Source: a bacterium (GTDB taxonomy: Bacteria > Patescibacteriota > Gracilibacteria > UBA1369 > GCA-2718715). From it: a stretch of 64,000 bases of DNA. Positions 1 to 9,341 of this stretch are shown one piece after another. The stretch lies in the NCBI GenBank assembly GCA_018662325.1, contig JABJGM010000002.1, forward strand, positions 72,996-136,995, given 5' to 3'. Within the stretch, counting starts at the first letter, position 1. Every line of letters starts with the position of its first letter. Below the pieces are notes generated by a model, which was not told the DNA's origin, ran no database searches, and saw only the letters and a list, made by a program, of their open reading frames with translations. The translations under genes were made by a program, and so were the position numbers.

Positions 1-137
1 GTTTATTTTTAAAATTATTTATCATATTGATAGTTATTTTTTAAAACAATATCATCTTTTATTTTTATGTCAAGCTTTTGTCATATTTTATATGTTTGTA
101 GTTTTGTAAATTTATAGCTAAGATTAAAAAAAAGACT

Positions 138-1385
138 ATGAAAATTGGAATTATTGGAATGGGTGCAGCTGGAATGATGGCCGCAAGCCAAATTTTAGAA
201 TCAGACTTTGCTGGTGAATTACTTTTATTTGAAAAGAATTCGAAGATTGGTAATAAAGTTTTAATTTCAGGAGGTGGAAGATGTAATGTTACTACTGGTA
301 TTCATGATTTAGGGGAAGTTTTAAAAAAGTATCCTCGGGGGTCTAAGTTTTTAAGATATGCTTTTCATGAATTTGGGCCTGAGAGTGTTTATAATTGGTT
401 TGAAGATCATGGAGTGAAATTAAAAACTGAAAGTGATTTAAGAGTATTTCCTGCATCAGATGATGGTCATGATGTTGTGGGGGTATTTGAAAATATTTTT
501 TTGAATAATCAAAACTGTAGTTTGCTTTTAAATTCAAATGTAATTGAAGTTATTAAGGTTGATGAGGGCTTTGAAGTTATTTGTAAAGATGGATCGACTT
601 ATGTTTTAGACAAATTAATTTTAACTACCGGAGGACAAGCTTTTAGACATACTGGTTCTACTGGAGATGGATATAGTTTTGCGGAAAAACTTGGTCATAG
701 TATCACCAAATTAGGACCTAGTTTAAATTCATTTATTCTTAAAGAAGATTGGGTGAAAGAATTAGCTGGAGTGAGCCATAAGCATGTAGTTTTTAAAGCT
801 AGCTTAGAAGGTAAAAAAATTGCTTTTGAAGGTCCATGTATTTGGACTCACAAAGGTAAATCTGGACCTGCGATTTTTGCAATGAGCTCGCTACTTGCTT
901 TTGCTGAATTTTCAAAAGACTCCCCTTTTGATTTATTTATAGATTTGTATCCCCAGATGGATCAAGAATCTTTAAAAAATGAGATTTTAAAATTTAAAGA
1001 TATTAATCATAAAAAATTATTCAAAAATGCCTTTACTGGAATTATTCCAAAAAGAATGGTTGAAGTTTTTTTTAATACACTTGGAATTTCTTTGGACGTG
1101 TTGTGTTCAGAAATTAAAAATAAAGAAATTTTTAGATTAATTGAGACAGTTAAAAACTGTAAAGTTTCAATTATTGGTAGAGGTAAAGGTGATGAATTTG
1201 TAACTGCAGGAGGTGTGAAAACTAAAGAGATAGATAGCAAGACTATGGAATCAAGTATTTGTCCAAATTTATTTTTTGCAGGAGAATTAGTTGATATTGA
1301 TGGATTTACAGGTGGTTTTAACCTTCAAGCCTCTTGGGCAACTGGCTTTTTAGCTGGAAATAATGCAAAAAAATCTTGCAATTAA
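138..1385 (+). CDS. HI0933/BaiN-type NAD(P)/FAD-dependent oxidoreductase
   Basis: A 415-residue flavoprotein of the HI0933 (YhiN/BaiN) family. The N-terminus shows the dinucleotide-binding GMGAAGMMAA loop of a Rossmann fold at residues 7-16, and the family motif SGGGRCNVTT follows near residue 45. The C-terminal GGV and GELVDIDGFTGGFNLQ stretch (near residue 380) is the second FAD-contacting segment typical of the family. Length matches the usual 390-420 residues. The physiological substrate of the family is poorly known, so only a flavin-dependent redox role is claimed. A TTGTAG-N17-TAAGAT promoter-like pair ends about 13 bases before the ATG and no Shine-Dalgarno is visible. The next gene is tRNA-Gly, whose -35 box overlaps this stop codon. 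Confidence 0.88.
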   Translation: MKIGIIGMGAAGMMAASQILESDFAGELLLFEKNSKIGNKVLISGGGRCNVTTGIHDLGEVLKKYPRGSKFLRYAFHEFGPESVYNWFEDHGVKLKTESDLRVFPASDDGHDVVGVFENIFLNNQNCSLLLNSNVIEVIKVDEGFEVICKDGSTYVLDKLILTTGGQAFRHTGSTGDGYSFAEKLGHSITKLGPSLNSFILKEDWVKELAGVSHKHVVFKASLEGKKIAFEGPCIWTHKGKSGPAIFAMSSLLAFAEFSKDSPFDLFIDLYPQMDQESLKNEILKFKDINHKKLFKNAFTGIIPKRMVEVFFNTLGISLDVLCSEIKNKEIFRLIETVKNCKVSIIGRGKGDEFVTAGGVKTKEIDSKTMESSICPNLFFAGELVDIDGFTGGFNLQASWATGFLAGNNAKKSCN

Positions 1386-1404
1386 ACGCAAACTTTTATA
1401 TATT
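1376..1404 (+). promoter_or_regulatory. sigma70-like promoter of tRNA-Gly
   Basis: TTGCAA (1376-1381), a 17-base spacer, then TATATT (1399-1404). The predicted start is near 1411, about 11 bases before the tRNA. The -35 box overlaps the end of the flavoprotein gene. Confidence 0.6.
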
Positions 1405-1421
1405 ACTCATACAAATCAATT

Positions 1422-1497
1422 GCGGGTGTCGTATAGTGGCTAATTATGTCGGCCTTCCAAGCCGAAGAGGTGGGTTCGATTCCCATCACCCGCTCCA
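1422..1497 (+). tRNA. tRNA-Gly (anticodon TCC), CCA encoded
   Basis: The 7-bp acceptor stem GCGGGTG/CACCCGC is perfect, with discriminator T and an encoded CCA. The anticodon loop CTTCCAA gives anticodon TCC, reading GGA. The T arm contains the GTTCGATTC loop region. The length of 76 bases is normal. Confidence 0.95.
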
Positions 1498-1505
1498 TTC
1501 AAATT

Positions 1506-1538
1506 CCAGCAACCTATATGGGTGGTGGCATTTTTTTT
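1506..1538 (+). terminator. possible imperfect terminator after tRNA-Gly
   Basis: CCAGCAACC and GGGTGGTGG can form a 9-position stem with two mismatches around a TATAT loop, followed by eight T. Position directly after the tRNA supports it; the mismatches make it uncertain. The remaining ~200 bases to recQ hold a TATAAT (1718-1723) before recQ and nothing else recognisable. Confidence 0.4.
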
Positions 1539-1739
1539 ATAATCTAATGAAGAACGTGTAGCGTGAGAATCCTTATTGATAGATAGCGCAACGGGTTTAC
1601 TAGATAGGTTAATAAGTAAATAATTCATAAATCCATCTTTATATGAAAGTGGGGTTATTTATTTTAAAAGTTTTAAGAATTGTATGCTATTATTATGTTC
1701 GCTGAGTAAAGATTCAGTATAATTTTATAAAAATGGAAT

Positions 1740-3557
1740 ATGCCTGAACTTCAAGCCCTCTTAAAAACTTACTTTGGACACTCGGAGTTTCGCCCTCTTC
1801 AGTCAGAAGTTATTCAGCAGATATTAAATGGGAATGATGCATTGGTGCTAATGCCGACTGGAGGAGGTAAATCGATTTGCTATCAACTGCCTGCTTTGGT
1901 TTTTCAGGGAATAACCGTGGTGATCTCTCCTTTAATTTCTTTAATGAAGGATCAAGTTGATGCAGCTTTGAACAATGGAATTTCTGCTGCTTATTTAAAT
2001 AGTACTTTGACCACAGAACAAACAACAAAGATAGAAAAAGGCTTAAGAACTGGTGAAATAAAATTACTTTACTGTGCACCTGAACGTTTTGCTATATCCC
2101 GCTTTCGTGATTTTTTAAAAACATTGCCAATAAAGCTTTTTGCGATTGATGAAGCTCATTGTATTTCGGAATGGGGTCATGACTTTCGATCCGATTATCG
2201 TACTTTAAATTTGCTTAAAAAGGAATTTTCGTCGCTACCCATTGTTGCCTTGACGGCAACTGCTACTAGTCAGGTTGCTGATGATATTGTAGGCCAACTT
2301 GGAATACCGAATGCCAAACGCTTTGTTTCAAGCTCCAATAGGCAGAACTTAACCTATCGTGTAGAACGTAAAATCAACACCTTCAATAAACTTGTAAGCT
2401 GGGTTAATAAGTTTAAAGGTGAATCTGCTATTGTATATTGTTTTTCAAAAAAAGAAACTGACTCCCTTGCCGATAAACTTTGCAAGATGGGATTTAATGC
2501 ACGGCCTTATCATGCTGGTATGAAACCCGAAAAACGCGCTCAGAATCAAAGTGATTTCATAAATGATAAAGTGGATATTATAACTGCCACCATTGCGTTT
2601 GGCATGGGTATCGACAAGTCAGATGTACGCCTAGTAGTACATTACAGCTTACCTAAAACTATAGAGGGATACTTTCAAGAAACTGGTCGGGCAGGTCGTG
2701 ATGGACTAGAAAGTGAGTGTGTGCTTTTTTATGGAGCGAGTGACCAATTCAACCAAAAATATTTTATCGAACAAATTAGGGATCCCCTTCAGAAAGAAAA
2801 ACGCTATGAGCAACTAAACCAAATGGTAGGTTATTGCGAATTAAAGAAATGTCGTCGTAAGCAATTACTGAATTACTTTGGAGAAAATTTTGGACAGGAC
2901 AATTGTGAAGGATGTGATATTTGTTTGAAAACAGAAAGTCGTTTTAATGCTGCAGACGTTAGCCAAAAAATTCTTCAGTCCATCAATCAAACAAGTGGAC
3001 GTTTTGGCAAAAGTCATATCATTAATATACTACTAGGTCGAAATCTAAAAAAAATTCGAGAGCTTGGGCACAACAACTTAGCTAGCTATGGTTCAGTTAC
3101 TGATTATACCAAAGATGCTTTGAGTCAAATCTTAGCAAATTTACTTAATCAAAATTTTATCAAAAGAGAAACAGGTATGTATCCAACTTTAAGTTTGACT
3201 GAAAAAGGTAATCAATCTCTTGAATTAATGAATGTTGATGAGAATTTTGAATTACAAATGGATGAACCTGAAATAGAAATAGAAATTGAATCTCCAAAAA
3301 TAAAAACTTCACGTAAGATGAAATTAAAATCAAATTTGGACTATGATCAAGATTTATTTGAAAAATTTCGAGTTTTACGGAAAAGCCTATCTATCGAAAA
3401 TAAAATTCCGCCTTATGTGATTGCTTCAGACAAAACACTGATTGAACTTGCTCATTATTTACCTAAAAACTCAACTCAACTCTTAAATATAAACGGTTTT
3501 GGAGAAGTAAAAGTAAAACGATACGGAAATGCATTTCTTGAGCTAATTCAGGAATGA
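1740..3557 (+). CDS. recQ: ATP-dependent DNA helicase RecQ
   Basis: A 605-residue superfamily 2 helicase close in length to E. coli RecQ, acting in recombinational repair and replication-fork processing. Walker A (MPTGGGKS) is at residues 38-45, the DEAH box (IDEAHCISEWGHDFR) near 136-150, and motif VI (QETGRAGRDG) near 320. These are followed by the zinc-binding cysteines CELKKCRR and CEGCDIC, a winged-helix RQC region, and a C-terminal HRDC domain (last ~70 residues). A TATAAT lies at 1718-1723. Arginine is coded almost only by CGN (about 25 CGN against a few AGA/AGG), whereas neighbours use AGA heavily, which suggests acquisition from another lineage. The gene ends in TGA, evidence that UGA is a stop here. 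Confidence 0.97.
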   Translation: MPELQALLKTYFGHSEFRPLQSEVIQQILNGNDALVLMPTGGGKSICYQLPALVFQGITVVISPLISLMKDQVDAALNNGISAAYLNSTLTTEQTTKIEKGLRTGEIKLLYCAPERFAISRFRDFLKTLPIKLFAIDEAHCISEWGHDFRSDYRTLNLLKKEFSSLPIVALTATATSQVADDIVGQLGIPNAKRFVSSSNRQNLTYRVERKINTFNKLVSWVNKFKGESAIVYCFSKKETDSLADKLCKMGFNARPYHAGMKPEKRAQNQSDFINDKVDIITATIAFGMGIDKSDVRLVVHYSLPKTIEGYFQETGRAGRDGLESECVLFYGASDQFNQKYFIEQIRDPLQKEKRYEQLNQMVGYCELKKCRRKQLLNYFGENFGQDNCEGCDICLKTESRFNAADVSQKILQSINQTSGRFGKSHIINILLGRNLKKIRELGHNNLASYGSVTDYTKDALSQILANLLNQNFIKRETGMYPTLSLTEKGNQSLELMNVDENFELQMDEPEIEIEIESPKIKTSRKMKLKSNLDYDQDLFEKFRVLRKSLSIENKIPPYVIASDKTLIELAHYLPKNSTQLLNINGFGEVKVKRYGNAFLELIQE

Positions 3558-3642
3558 TTTATATTCTAAATGGATAAAATTAAATATTTTTTATATTATA
3601 CAGCTCTAGTTTTAAAGTCCTTCAATAACTTGCTCCTTTTTT

Positions 3643-3663
3643 AAAGCCTTTATAAGGTTTTTT
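3643..3663 (+). terminator. probable terminator after recQ
   Basis: AAAGCCTT/AAGGTTTT forms an 8-bp stem (one G-T wobble) around a TAT loop and runs into a T tract. It lies in the 235-base gap between recQ and the membrane protein gene. The rest of the gap shows only an extended -10 element near 3770. Confidence 0.5.
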
Positions 3664-3769
3664 ACTACGGAATATGTTGGGCTTGAAGTGGATCTGGCTA
3701 GTATAGATGAGTAAAAATAGTTTTAATTAAAAAGTAAAAGTTAAATTTCTTTATTGTATCTATTGTGTT

Positions 3770-3778
3770 TGTTATAAT
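3770..3778 (+). promoter_or_regulatory. extended -10 element before the first GT-C-like gene
   Basis: TGT followed by TATAAT (3773-3778), the extended -10 form that can work without a good -35. The start codon at 3793 would follow a leader of only about 8 bases. Confidence 0.5.
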
Positions 3779-3792
3779 TTAAAAAAAAATAA

Positions 3793-5175
3793 ATGCTAAA
3801 AATCAAAAAAAGGCTGATTACAAAATTATTTATATTTACATGTATTTTTGTAATTTTAACTACTTTATTTAAATTTAATAACAGAGGAAATCAGGGTGAT
3901 CAAGTTCACTTTCAAGTTATAACGTCAAGTATAATTAATGACTTTGACTTTAATATAAAAAATAATTACCAACCTAAAATTTATAGTGATTTTTATAAAA
4001 GTGATACTGCATTAAATTATCACATTCTGGATAGTCAGTTTAATAATGACTCCAAATCCTGGTATTCACTTCATAATCCAGGACTATCACTATTAATCGT
4101 TCCTATAGTTTTACTATTTGGATATGGTTATGAATATTTATTAATGTGTTTTTTTTCAACTTTACTCATATTAAATACTTACAAGTGGGCATATGCTTTT
4201 ACTAAAGACAAGAAGAATTCTAAAATCGCGAGCTTTTTATTTTCTATTTCCTTAATTTTTATTTCTTTAAACGGATATATTTTTCCAAATATTATAATTG
4301 CACTCATGACTTTGAATATTTTGTTTTTATTTTTGAAAGAAGATAAAAATGATTATGATTTGTTAAAGTTAAGTTTTTTGTTAGGGTTGGGGCCATGGAT
4401 ACATGTAAAAACCTTACTTACCTATGCTATAATTGGATTTTGGAGCGTACTTGATGTTTACAAAGACAAAACTAAAAACTACACAGTGAGATTATGCAAA
4501 TTGATCCTACCTTCGTTTATATTGATTGCTTTATTTGAGATATGTCTTTATAAGTGGTATGGAGTATTTTTACCCTCCAGTACTTTTGCAGGTGATAGTA
4601 TGTTTAAAGTGTCACCTATTATGTCTTTTTTAGCTCAACTTTTTGATTCAGGTAAAGGTTTATTTATAAACAATCCAATTTTTTTATTACTTCCTGTTGG
4701 AATTCCAATTATGTATTCAAAGTTCAAAGATAAAACAATTAAGATATTATGCATTATTTTGCCATCATTTATTTTACAATTAACTTTTAAGGACTGGTGG
4801 GGTGGATGGTCTCCTTCTAATCGGTATCTTATTGAAATATTACCTGTTTTTATTCCAAGTTTAACACTTGCCTTAAATATAAGAGATAAATATTTTAGAG
4901 TAATTACAAAGCTTTTAGCCTTATCAACTTTTTTTGTATCTTTTATCTATATGTATGGAAAATCAGGTTGGTTCTTACCTGGTAACCGAAATCCCTTTAT
5001 TATAGCAATGGAAAATTATACAGGAATTAATCTTGACCTTTTGATCGTAAAATTCAATCCAGACTTAACTATTCAATCTGGGAAAATTGTAATTATATTT
5101 TGGTTAATTTTATTTTTCTTGCTTATTTATTATGGATCTATCCATTCAAAAAGACATACTAGCATACAACCCTAG
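3793..5175 (+). CDS. GT-C-like polytopic membrane glycosyltransferase (putative)
   Basis: A 460-residue integral membrane protein with about ten hydrophobic segments. The first loop after TM1 carries an acidic NQGDQVHFQ stretch, which resembles the GDxxHY loop of GT39/ArnT-like GT-C enzymes that take sugars from polyprenyl phosphate. The following SLHNPGLSLLIVP segment also matches the loop-to-TM pattern seen in such proteins. No family can be named with certainty. It sits 76 bases upstream of a GtrA-GT2 fusion that could make its lipid-linked donor. It has its own extended -10 box and no Shine-Dalgarno. Alternatives are an O-antigen polymerase-like or uncharacterised membrane protein. Confidence 0.6.
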   Translation: MLKIKKRLITKLFIFTCIFVILTTLFKFNNRGNQGDQVHFQVITSSIINDFDFNIKNNYQPKIYSDFYKSDTALNYHILDSQFNNDSKSWYSLHNPGLSLLIVPIVLLFGYGYEYLLMCFFSTLLILNTYKWAYAFTKDKKNSKIASFLFSISLIFISLNGYIFPNIIIALMTLNILFLFLKEDKNDYDLLKLSFLLGLGPWIHVKTLLTYAIIGFWSVLDVYKDKTKNYTVRLCKLILPSFILIALFEICLYKWYGVFLPSSTFAGDSMFKVSPIMSFLAQLFDSGKGLFINNPIFLLLPVGIPIMYSKFKDKTIKILCIILPSFILQLTFKDWWGGWSPSNRYLIEILPVFIPSLTLALNIRDKYFRVITKLLALSTFFVSFIYMYGKSGWFLPGNRNPFIIAMENYTGINLDLLIVKFNPDLTIQSGKIVIIFWLILFFLLIYYGSIHSKRHTSIQP

Positions 5176-5251
5176 TGACATGAGATGATTTTATTGATTT
5201 GAAGCTCTACTTTCCTTTTGTTATACTTTTTGTAGATTTGTAATCCTAGGT

Positions 5252-6406
5252 GTGAAAAACTATATTAAAAATTTATTGCCATTTATAAAATACTCAATAG
5301 TTGGAATTATTGGAACTGCTGTAGATATTGGTTCTTTGTATATTTTAGTTGATTATTTTGCATTTGGAATAATCTTTGCATCGAGTATTTCTTTTATACT
5401 TGCGGTTGTGAATAATTTTATTCTAAATAAAATTTGGACTTTTCAAAATAAATCAAAAAACTATAGAAAATTATTTATTAAATTTCTAATTGTTTCGATT
5501 GTTGGATTAGGATTGACTCTAATAAGTATGCAAATTTTAGTTTTTACCTTTAAAATATGGTACTTATTTGCGAAAGCAATTACATCCATTATTGTAATGC
5601 TTTGGAATTTCCTTGCCAATAAATTTTGGACATTTAAAACAAAAGATTTTAAAAATTTTAAAACTCAAGATTTTAAATATGATTTAAGTATTATACTTCC
5701 GTGTTACAACGAAGAAAAAAGAATTGAGTCTACATTTAAAATCATAGATAAATATATAAAAGATAATAATTTAAAAAGTGAAATAATTTTCGTAAACGAT
5801 GGAAGTACTGACAATACCCAGGATCTGCTAAATAAATTTTCTAAAAAATCATCTGCATATAAAAACATTGAACTTTCAAACAATCAAGGCAAAGGGTACG
5901 CTGTAAAGAAAGGGGTTTTAAACTCAAATGGAAAATATATTTTATTTACAGATTCAGATAACTCAACTCCTATTTCAGAACTTCCTAAATTAATGCATGT
6001 ACTTGATAAGAAAAATATTGATATATGTATTGGGTCAAGATATTTAGATAATAAAACTGTAAAAATCAAACAGCCATTATATAGAATAATAATTTCAAGG
6101 CTTGGAAATTTTTTAATTAGCTTACTTTTAATTGATGGCATAAAAGATACACAATGTGGCTTTAAATTATTCAAATCAAATGTAGCTAAAGAAATTTTTG
6201 AAATGCAAAAAGTAAAACGTTTTGGATTTGATATGGAAGTTTTAATTACTGCAAAACATTACGGATTTAAAATAAAAGAAGTTCCTGTTTCTTGGATAAA
6301 CTCTGAAGATAGCAGATTTAGATTAATCAAAGATTCATTTATAACCCTAAAAGATCTACTATATATTAAGTTAAACCTTATAACAGGAAGGTATAACAAA
6401 TATTAA
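5252..6406 (+). CDS. GtrA-like flippase domain fused to GT2 polyprenyl-phosphate glycosyltransferase
   Basis: A 384-residue fusion starting at GTG; no ATG in this frame would keep TM1. Residues ~1-130 form a four-helix GtrA/DPMS-like membrane domain, with the two characteristic NxFxxNKxWTF-type repeats (NNFILNKIWTFQ, NFLANKFWTFK). Residues ~145-384 are a GT2 catalytic domain of the dolichyl-phosphate glucose/mannose synthase type: LSIILPCYNEEKRIE nucleotide-binding start, VNDGSTDNT, the DSD metal-binding motif in FTDSDNSTP, and the DTQCGFKLF motif. Expected role: make undecaprenyl-phosphate sugar on the cytoplasmic face and help move it across the membrane. An extended -10 (TGT TATACT, near 5220-5227) precedes it. 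The neighbours are GT-C-like enzymes that would use the product. Confidence 0.88.
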   Translation: MKNYIKNLLPFIKYSIVGIIGTAVDIGSLYILVDYFAFGIIFASSISFILAVVNNFILNKIWTFQNKSKNYRKLFIKFLIVSIVGLGLTLISMQILVFTFKIWYLFAKAITSIIVMLWNFLANKFWTFKTKDFKNFKTQDFKYDLSIILPCYNEEKRIESTFKIIDKYIKDNNLKSEIIFVNDGSTDNTQDLLNKFSKKSSAYKNIELSNNQGKGYAVKKGVLNSNGKYILFTDSDNSTPISELPKLMHVLDKKNIDICIGSRYLDNKTVKIKQPLYRIIISRLGNFLISLLLIDGIKDTQCGFKLFKSNVAKEIFEMQKVKRFGFDMEVLITAKHYGFKIKEVPVSWINSEDSRFRLIKDSFITLKDLLYIKLNLITGRYNKY

Positions 6407-6429
6407 TTCAATTACTTAAACAATTAAAA

Positions 6430-8514
6430 ATGTTTGTTTCTCTTATTAATTTTTTGATTATAAACCTTCTACTGATCGCATGTTCTTTTATTTTAAACTT
6501 TTTTTTATCAAAAAATAGTAAAAACAATTTTGATAATCAAATTTACTCTATAATTGTTATCTACCTTTCCTTGATTACCTTTTTATTAATCATCCTTGGA
6601 TTATTAGGTGCAATAAATCTCTTAAATGTATCAATTGCTACATATACGTTTTCTTTTTTTTGCATTTCATTTGCAAGCTGGAAACGTGTTTTAAGGCAAT
6701 CTTTAAAAATTAACTCATCTAAAACTAAAATTTCACTTAAACTCCTGGCTTTACTTTTTGGACCAATTGGCTTTCTTGCCTTAGCAAAATTATTTATTGC
6801 ACTCTTTAAAATACCAGTTGAGTTCGATGCACTTGTTTATCACCTACCTATCGTGTCTGAATGGTTACAAACAGGTAGCTTAATGAATGTATACTACACT
6901 GTATTTTCTGGCCCTTTAGCTTATTACCCAAGTAATTTCGATCTAATTTATCTGTGGAGTATTTTTCCTTTAAATAATGACTATTTTTTAAATTTATTAA
7001 ATTTTCCAATCATCTTTTGTATTCCATTTTTAATATATAGTATATGTAGAAACTATAAGATCAAACAAAAAATAAGTTTATTTGTATCAGCTTTGCCTCT
7101 TTATTTACCTGTGTTTTTTCAACAACTTGGTACTGTGTTTGTGGATGGATATTTTGTTTTAAACATGCTTTTTTCAATCTATTTTTTACAAGAAATTTAT
7201 AAAAACCATTCTCTAACAAAAAACTCGATTTTATTTGGTTTGAGTTTGGGTTTATTTGTGGGAACCAAGTACCTAGGCTTACCTTTTGCTGTAATTATTT
7301 GGCTGTGGTTTTTACTGTCCTATTTTACTAAAAAAATTCTATCAATTAAAAATCTATTTTTAAGCTCAATATCATTTTTAATAACTGGTGCTTTTTTTTA
7401 CGTAAGAAATTTTTTAGATAGCGGAAATCCAATTTTCCCTGTAGATATTTCAGCTTTTGGAATTAAAATTTTAGAGGGATATCCAAGTGCAAGTTCAAAA
7501 CTTTTAAATTCTGCAATTTGGGATAATCTTAGCAATTTATCAACTTATTTAGAAGTTGGAAACTCATATTTTACCATGACAGATATCCCTGGCTTAATAA
7601 TTTTTTTATCCGTTTTTTTAAGTTTAATTTATTTTATTGTTAATTTATTTAAAAAGCTTATCAATAAAGATATTTTAATTATTTTAATAACATCGATTGT
7701 CTTTTTTATACTCTATTTAAAAGCTCCTTATAGCTATAGAGACTTAATCCACAATGTAAGATATGCTATGCCATTTTTATTAATTGGAACTATAAACTTA
7801 GGGTATTTATTAAATAAATTCACAAAATACCATAGCTATTTTTATCTAATTTGTATTATGGCATTTTCTCACAGTCTAATATTCTTGTTACTGCAACCTG
7901 ACCATAAAACTTTTTTTAACCTCTGGATAATAGATTTATATAGCGAATATTTCCTTATATTAATATTAGGCTTTGTTTTCGGATTAAGTACAATCTATCT
8001 TAAAAAACAGATAATTAAGTATAATTTAACTTTAATTTCAGCAGTTTGCTTGATTTGTTTAGTTGTAAATTTTGCATTTAATAAAAGAGAGTTTCATAAG
8101 AAAGATTTTTATGAGGTTTACTATCCAGAATCAAATATATTTTGGGGAGTTTGGAATTCTGGACTATGGATAGAAAAAAATGCGCCAACATCAAAAACTG
8201 CCTATAGTGGATTTAATTTTCACTACCCATTAATTGGAAATGAATTTAAAAGATCTGCCAGCTATATAAATATCAATGATTGCTTAAAATGTCGTTATGT
8301 AGATTATAAAAACAGCTTGGATTCTATCCGAAGAGATCCAAGTTTTAATGATTGGTTTTCAAATCTACAAAAAAATAAAATCGAATATATAGTTCTTGAT
8401 TATAGCTTATATCCAAGTCTTGAAAACTATGAACAATTATGGATTGATAACCACCCTGAAATTTTTGAAATCACCAAAACTTTCAATACAGCAAGTATTT
8501 ATAAATTAAAATAA
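6430..8514 (+). CDS. GT-C-like polytopic membrane glycosyltransferase (putative)
   Basis: A 694-residue membrane protein with about 13 hydrophobic segments and a C-terminal extracytoplasmic domain of ~140 residues. The loop after the early TM segments reads VEFDALVYHLPIVSEW, closely resembling the acidic DxxxYHLP loop of bacterial GT-C proteins related to GT39/RgtA-D. It starts 23 bases after the GtrA-GT2 fusion, so the two are probably co-transcribed. The role inferred is transfer of a polyprenyl-linked sugar to a protein or glycan outside the membrane; the acceptor is unknown. It ends 7 bases before the convergent TrmB-like gene, with no clear terminator between. Confidence 0.65.
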   Translation: MFVSLINFLIINLLLIACSFILNFFLSKNSKNNFDNQIYSIIVIYLSLITFLLIILGLLGAINLLNVSIATYTFSFFCISFASWKRVLRQSLKINSSKTKISLKLLALLFGPIGFLALAKLFIALFKIPVEFDALVYHLPIVSEWLQTGSLMNVYYTVFSGPLAYYPSNFDLIYLWSIFPLNNDYFLNLLNFPIIFCIPFLIYSICRNYKIKQKISLFVSALPLYLPVFFQQLGTVFVDGYFVLNMLFSIYFLQEIYKNHSLTKNSILFGLSLGLFVGTKYLGLPFAVIIWLWFLLSYFTKKILSIKNLFLSSISFLITGAFFYVRNFLDSGNPIFPVDISAFGIKILEGYPSASSKLLNSAIWDNLSNLSTYLEVGNSYFTMTDIPGLIIFLSVFLSLIYFIVNLFKKLINKDILIILITSIVFFILYLKAPYSYRDLIHNVRYAMPFLLIGTINLGYLLNKFTKYHSYFYLICIMAFSHSLIFLLLQPDHKTFFNLWIIDLYSEYFLILILGFVFGLSTIYLKKQIIKYNLTLISAVCLICLVVNFAFNKREFHKKDFYEVYYPESNIFWGVWNSGLWIEKNAPTSKTAYSGFNFHYPLIGNEFKRSASYININDCLKCRYVDYKNSLDSIRRDPSFNDWFSNLQKNKIEYIVLDYSLYPSLENYEQLWIDNHPEIFEITKTFNTASIYKLK

Positions 8515-8521
8515 ATAAATT

Positions 8522-9253
8522 TTAAATACCTAAATTAGAAAGCTTGAAAATTGTTTTCATTGTCATTGCAAGCTGTGCATTTTCAATTAATATTGCAAAT
8601 GCATCTGAGTGTAAATTTAAAATTAAGACTTTATCATCATAGATGCAAATTGAGCTGTAGAGACTTCCCAGGTTTTGAGGTACGAGTTTTAAATGTCTTT
8701 TTTGAGTTTTAGAATTTCCTTTTAATGATCTATGAAGTGAATCCGAATTGGAAATTGATTGATTTTTTATATTCAATTTGACTCGCTGTGAGATAAAATC
8801 ATCCATGAACTTTTGTCCGAATTTATCTACTAAATCTTTATGGTTTCCAAATTCCAAAAATTCTTCTTGAGTTTCTAAGATTTGTAGATAAGATTTTTTA
8901 CAATTTTCAATTCCTTGATAAAAACTTACCTTAGGCTTGGATGTAAATGGGGACTTAAATTCTTTTAAAAGTGGGATTAATTCACTTAAGGCATCATTTT
9001 GTGATTTTTGAGACTGCTTTATGGCTTTAGATAAATCTTCGACTTCAGCATAAAAAAATTGGGTTTTTCCTTTGTATGACTTCAGGACTATACTCTTTTC
9101 AAGAAGTTGATCTAGTAAAAACAGAACGGTTGATTTGGGTAAGCTTATTTTTTTAGCAATCACCGAAGCTGGTTGAGAACCTAACTCTAAAAGTGCCAAA
9201 TAAACATCTATCTGCTTAGAATTAAGACCAAGTTTTTTAAGTAGCTCTAACAT
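8522..9253 (-). CDS. TrmB-family transcriptional regulator
   Basis: A 243-residue regulator. Residues 1-70 form a winged helix-turn-helix of the TrmB type: LGLNSKQIDVYLALLELG, then SLPKSTVLFLLDQLLEKS as the recognition region. A short coiled coil (~75-105) and a C-terminal effector-like domain (~110-243) follow, the latter with FYQGIENCKKSYLQIL. TrmB proteins, best known in archaea, control sugar uptake and metabolism; bacterial members are common in Patescibacteria and their effectors are mostly unknown. It is divergent from alaX and convergent with the glycosylation genes. Two ACTGTC copies 14 bases apart lie just upstream of its ATG and could be operator half-sites. Confidence 0.82.
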   Translation of the reverse strand: MLELLKKLGLNSKQIDVYLALLELGSQPASVIAKKISLPKSTVLFLLDQLLEKSIVLKSYKGKTQFFYAEVEDLSKAIKQSQKSQNDALSELIPLLKEFKSPFTSKPKVSFYQGIENCKKSYLQILETQEEFLEFGNHKDLVDKFGQKFMDDFISQRVKLNIKNQSISNSDSLHRSLKGNSKTQKRHLKLVPQNLGSLYSSICIYDDKVLILNLHSDAFAILIENAQLAMTMKTIFKLSNLGI

Positions 9254-9341
9254 GTCGACAGTTTTTATTGACAGTATAATTCTACTTCAAATAGACATTT
9301 TTCTCAAATATTGTTAATATAGTCAAAATTAATAAACACAT

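Noticed and set aside
1376-1561. 61-residue ORF covering tRNA-Gly
   Set aside because: It overlaps the tRNA completely and has no coding character; a chance frame.
3674-3706. Short peptide frame MLGLKWIWLV with two Trp, looking like an attenuator leader peptide
   Set aside because: No tryptophan or aromatic gene follows, and the hairpin there lies before it, not after it.
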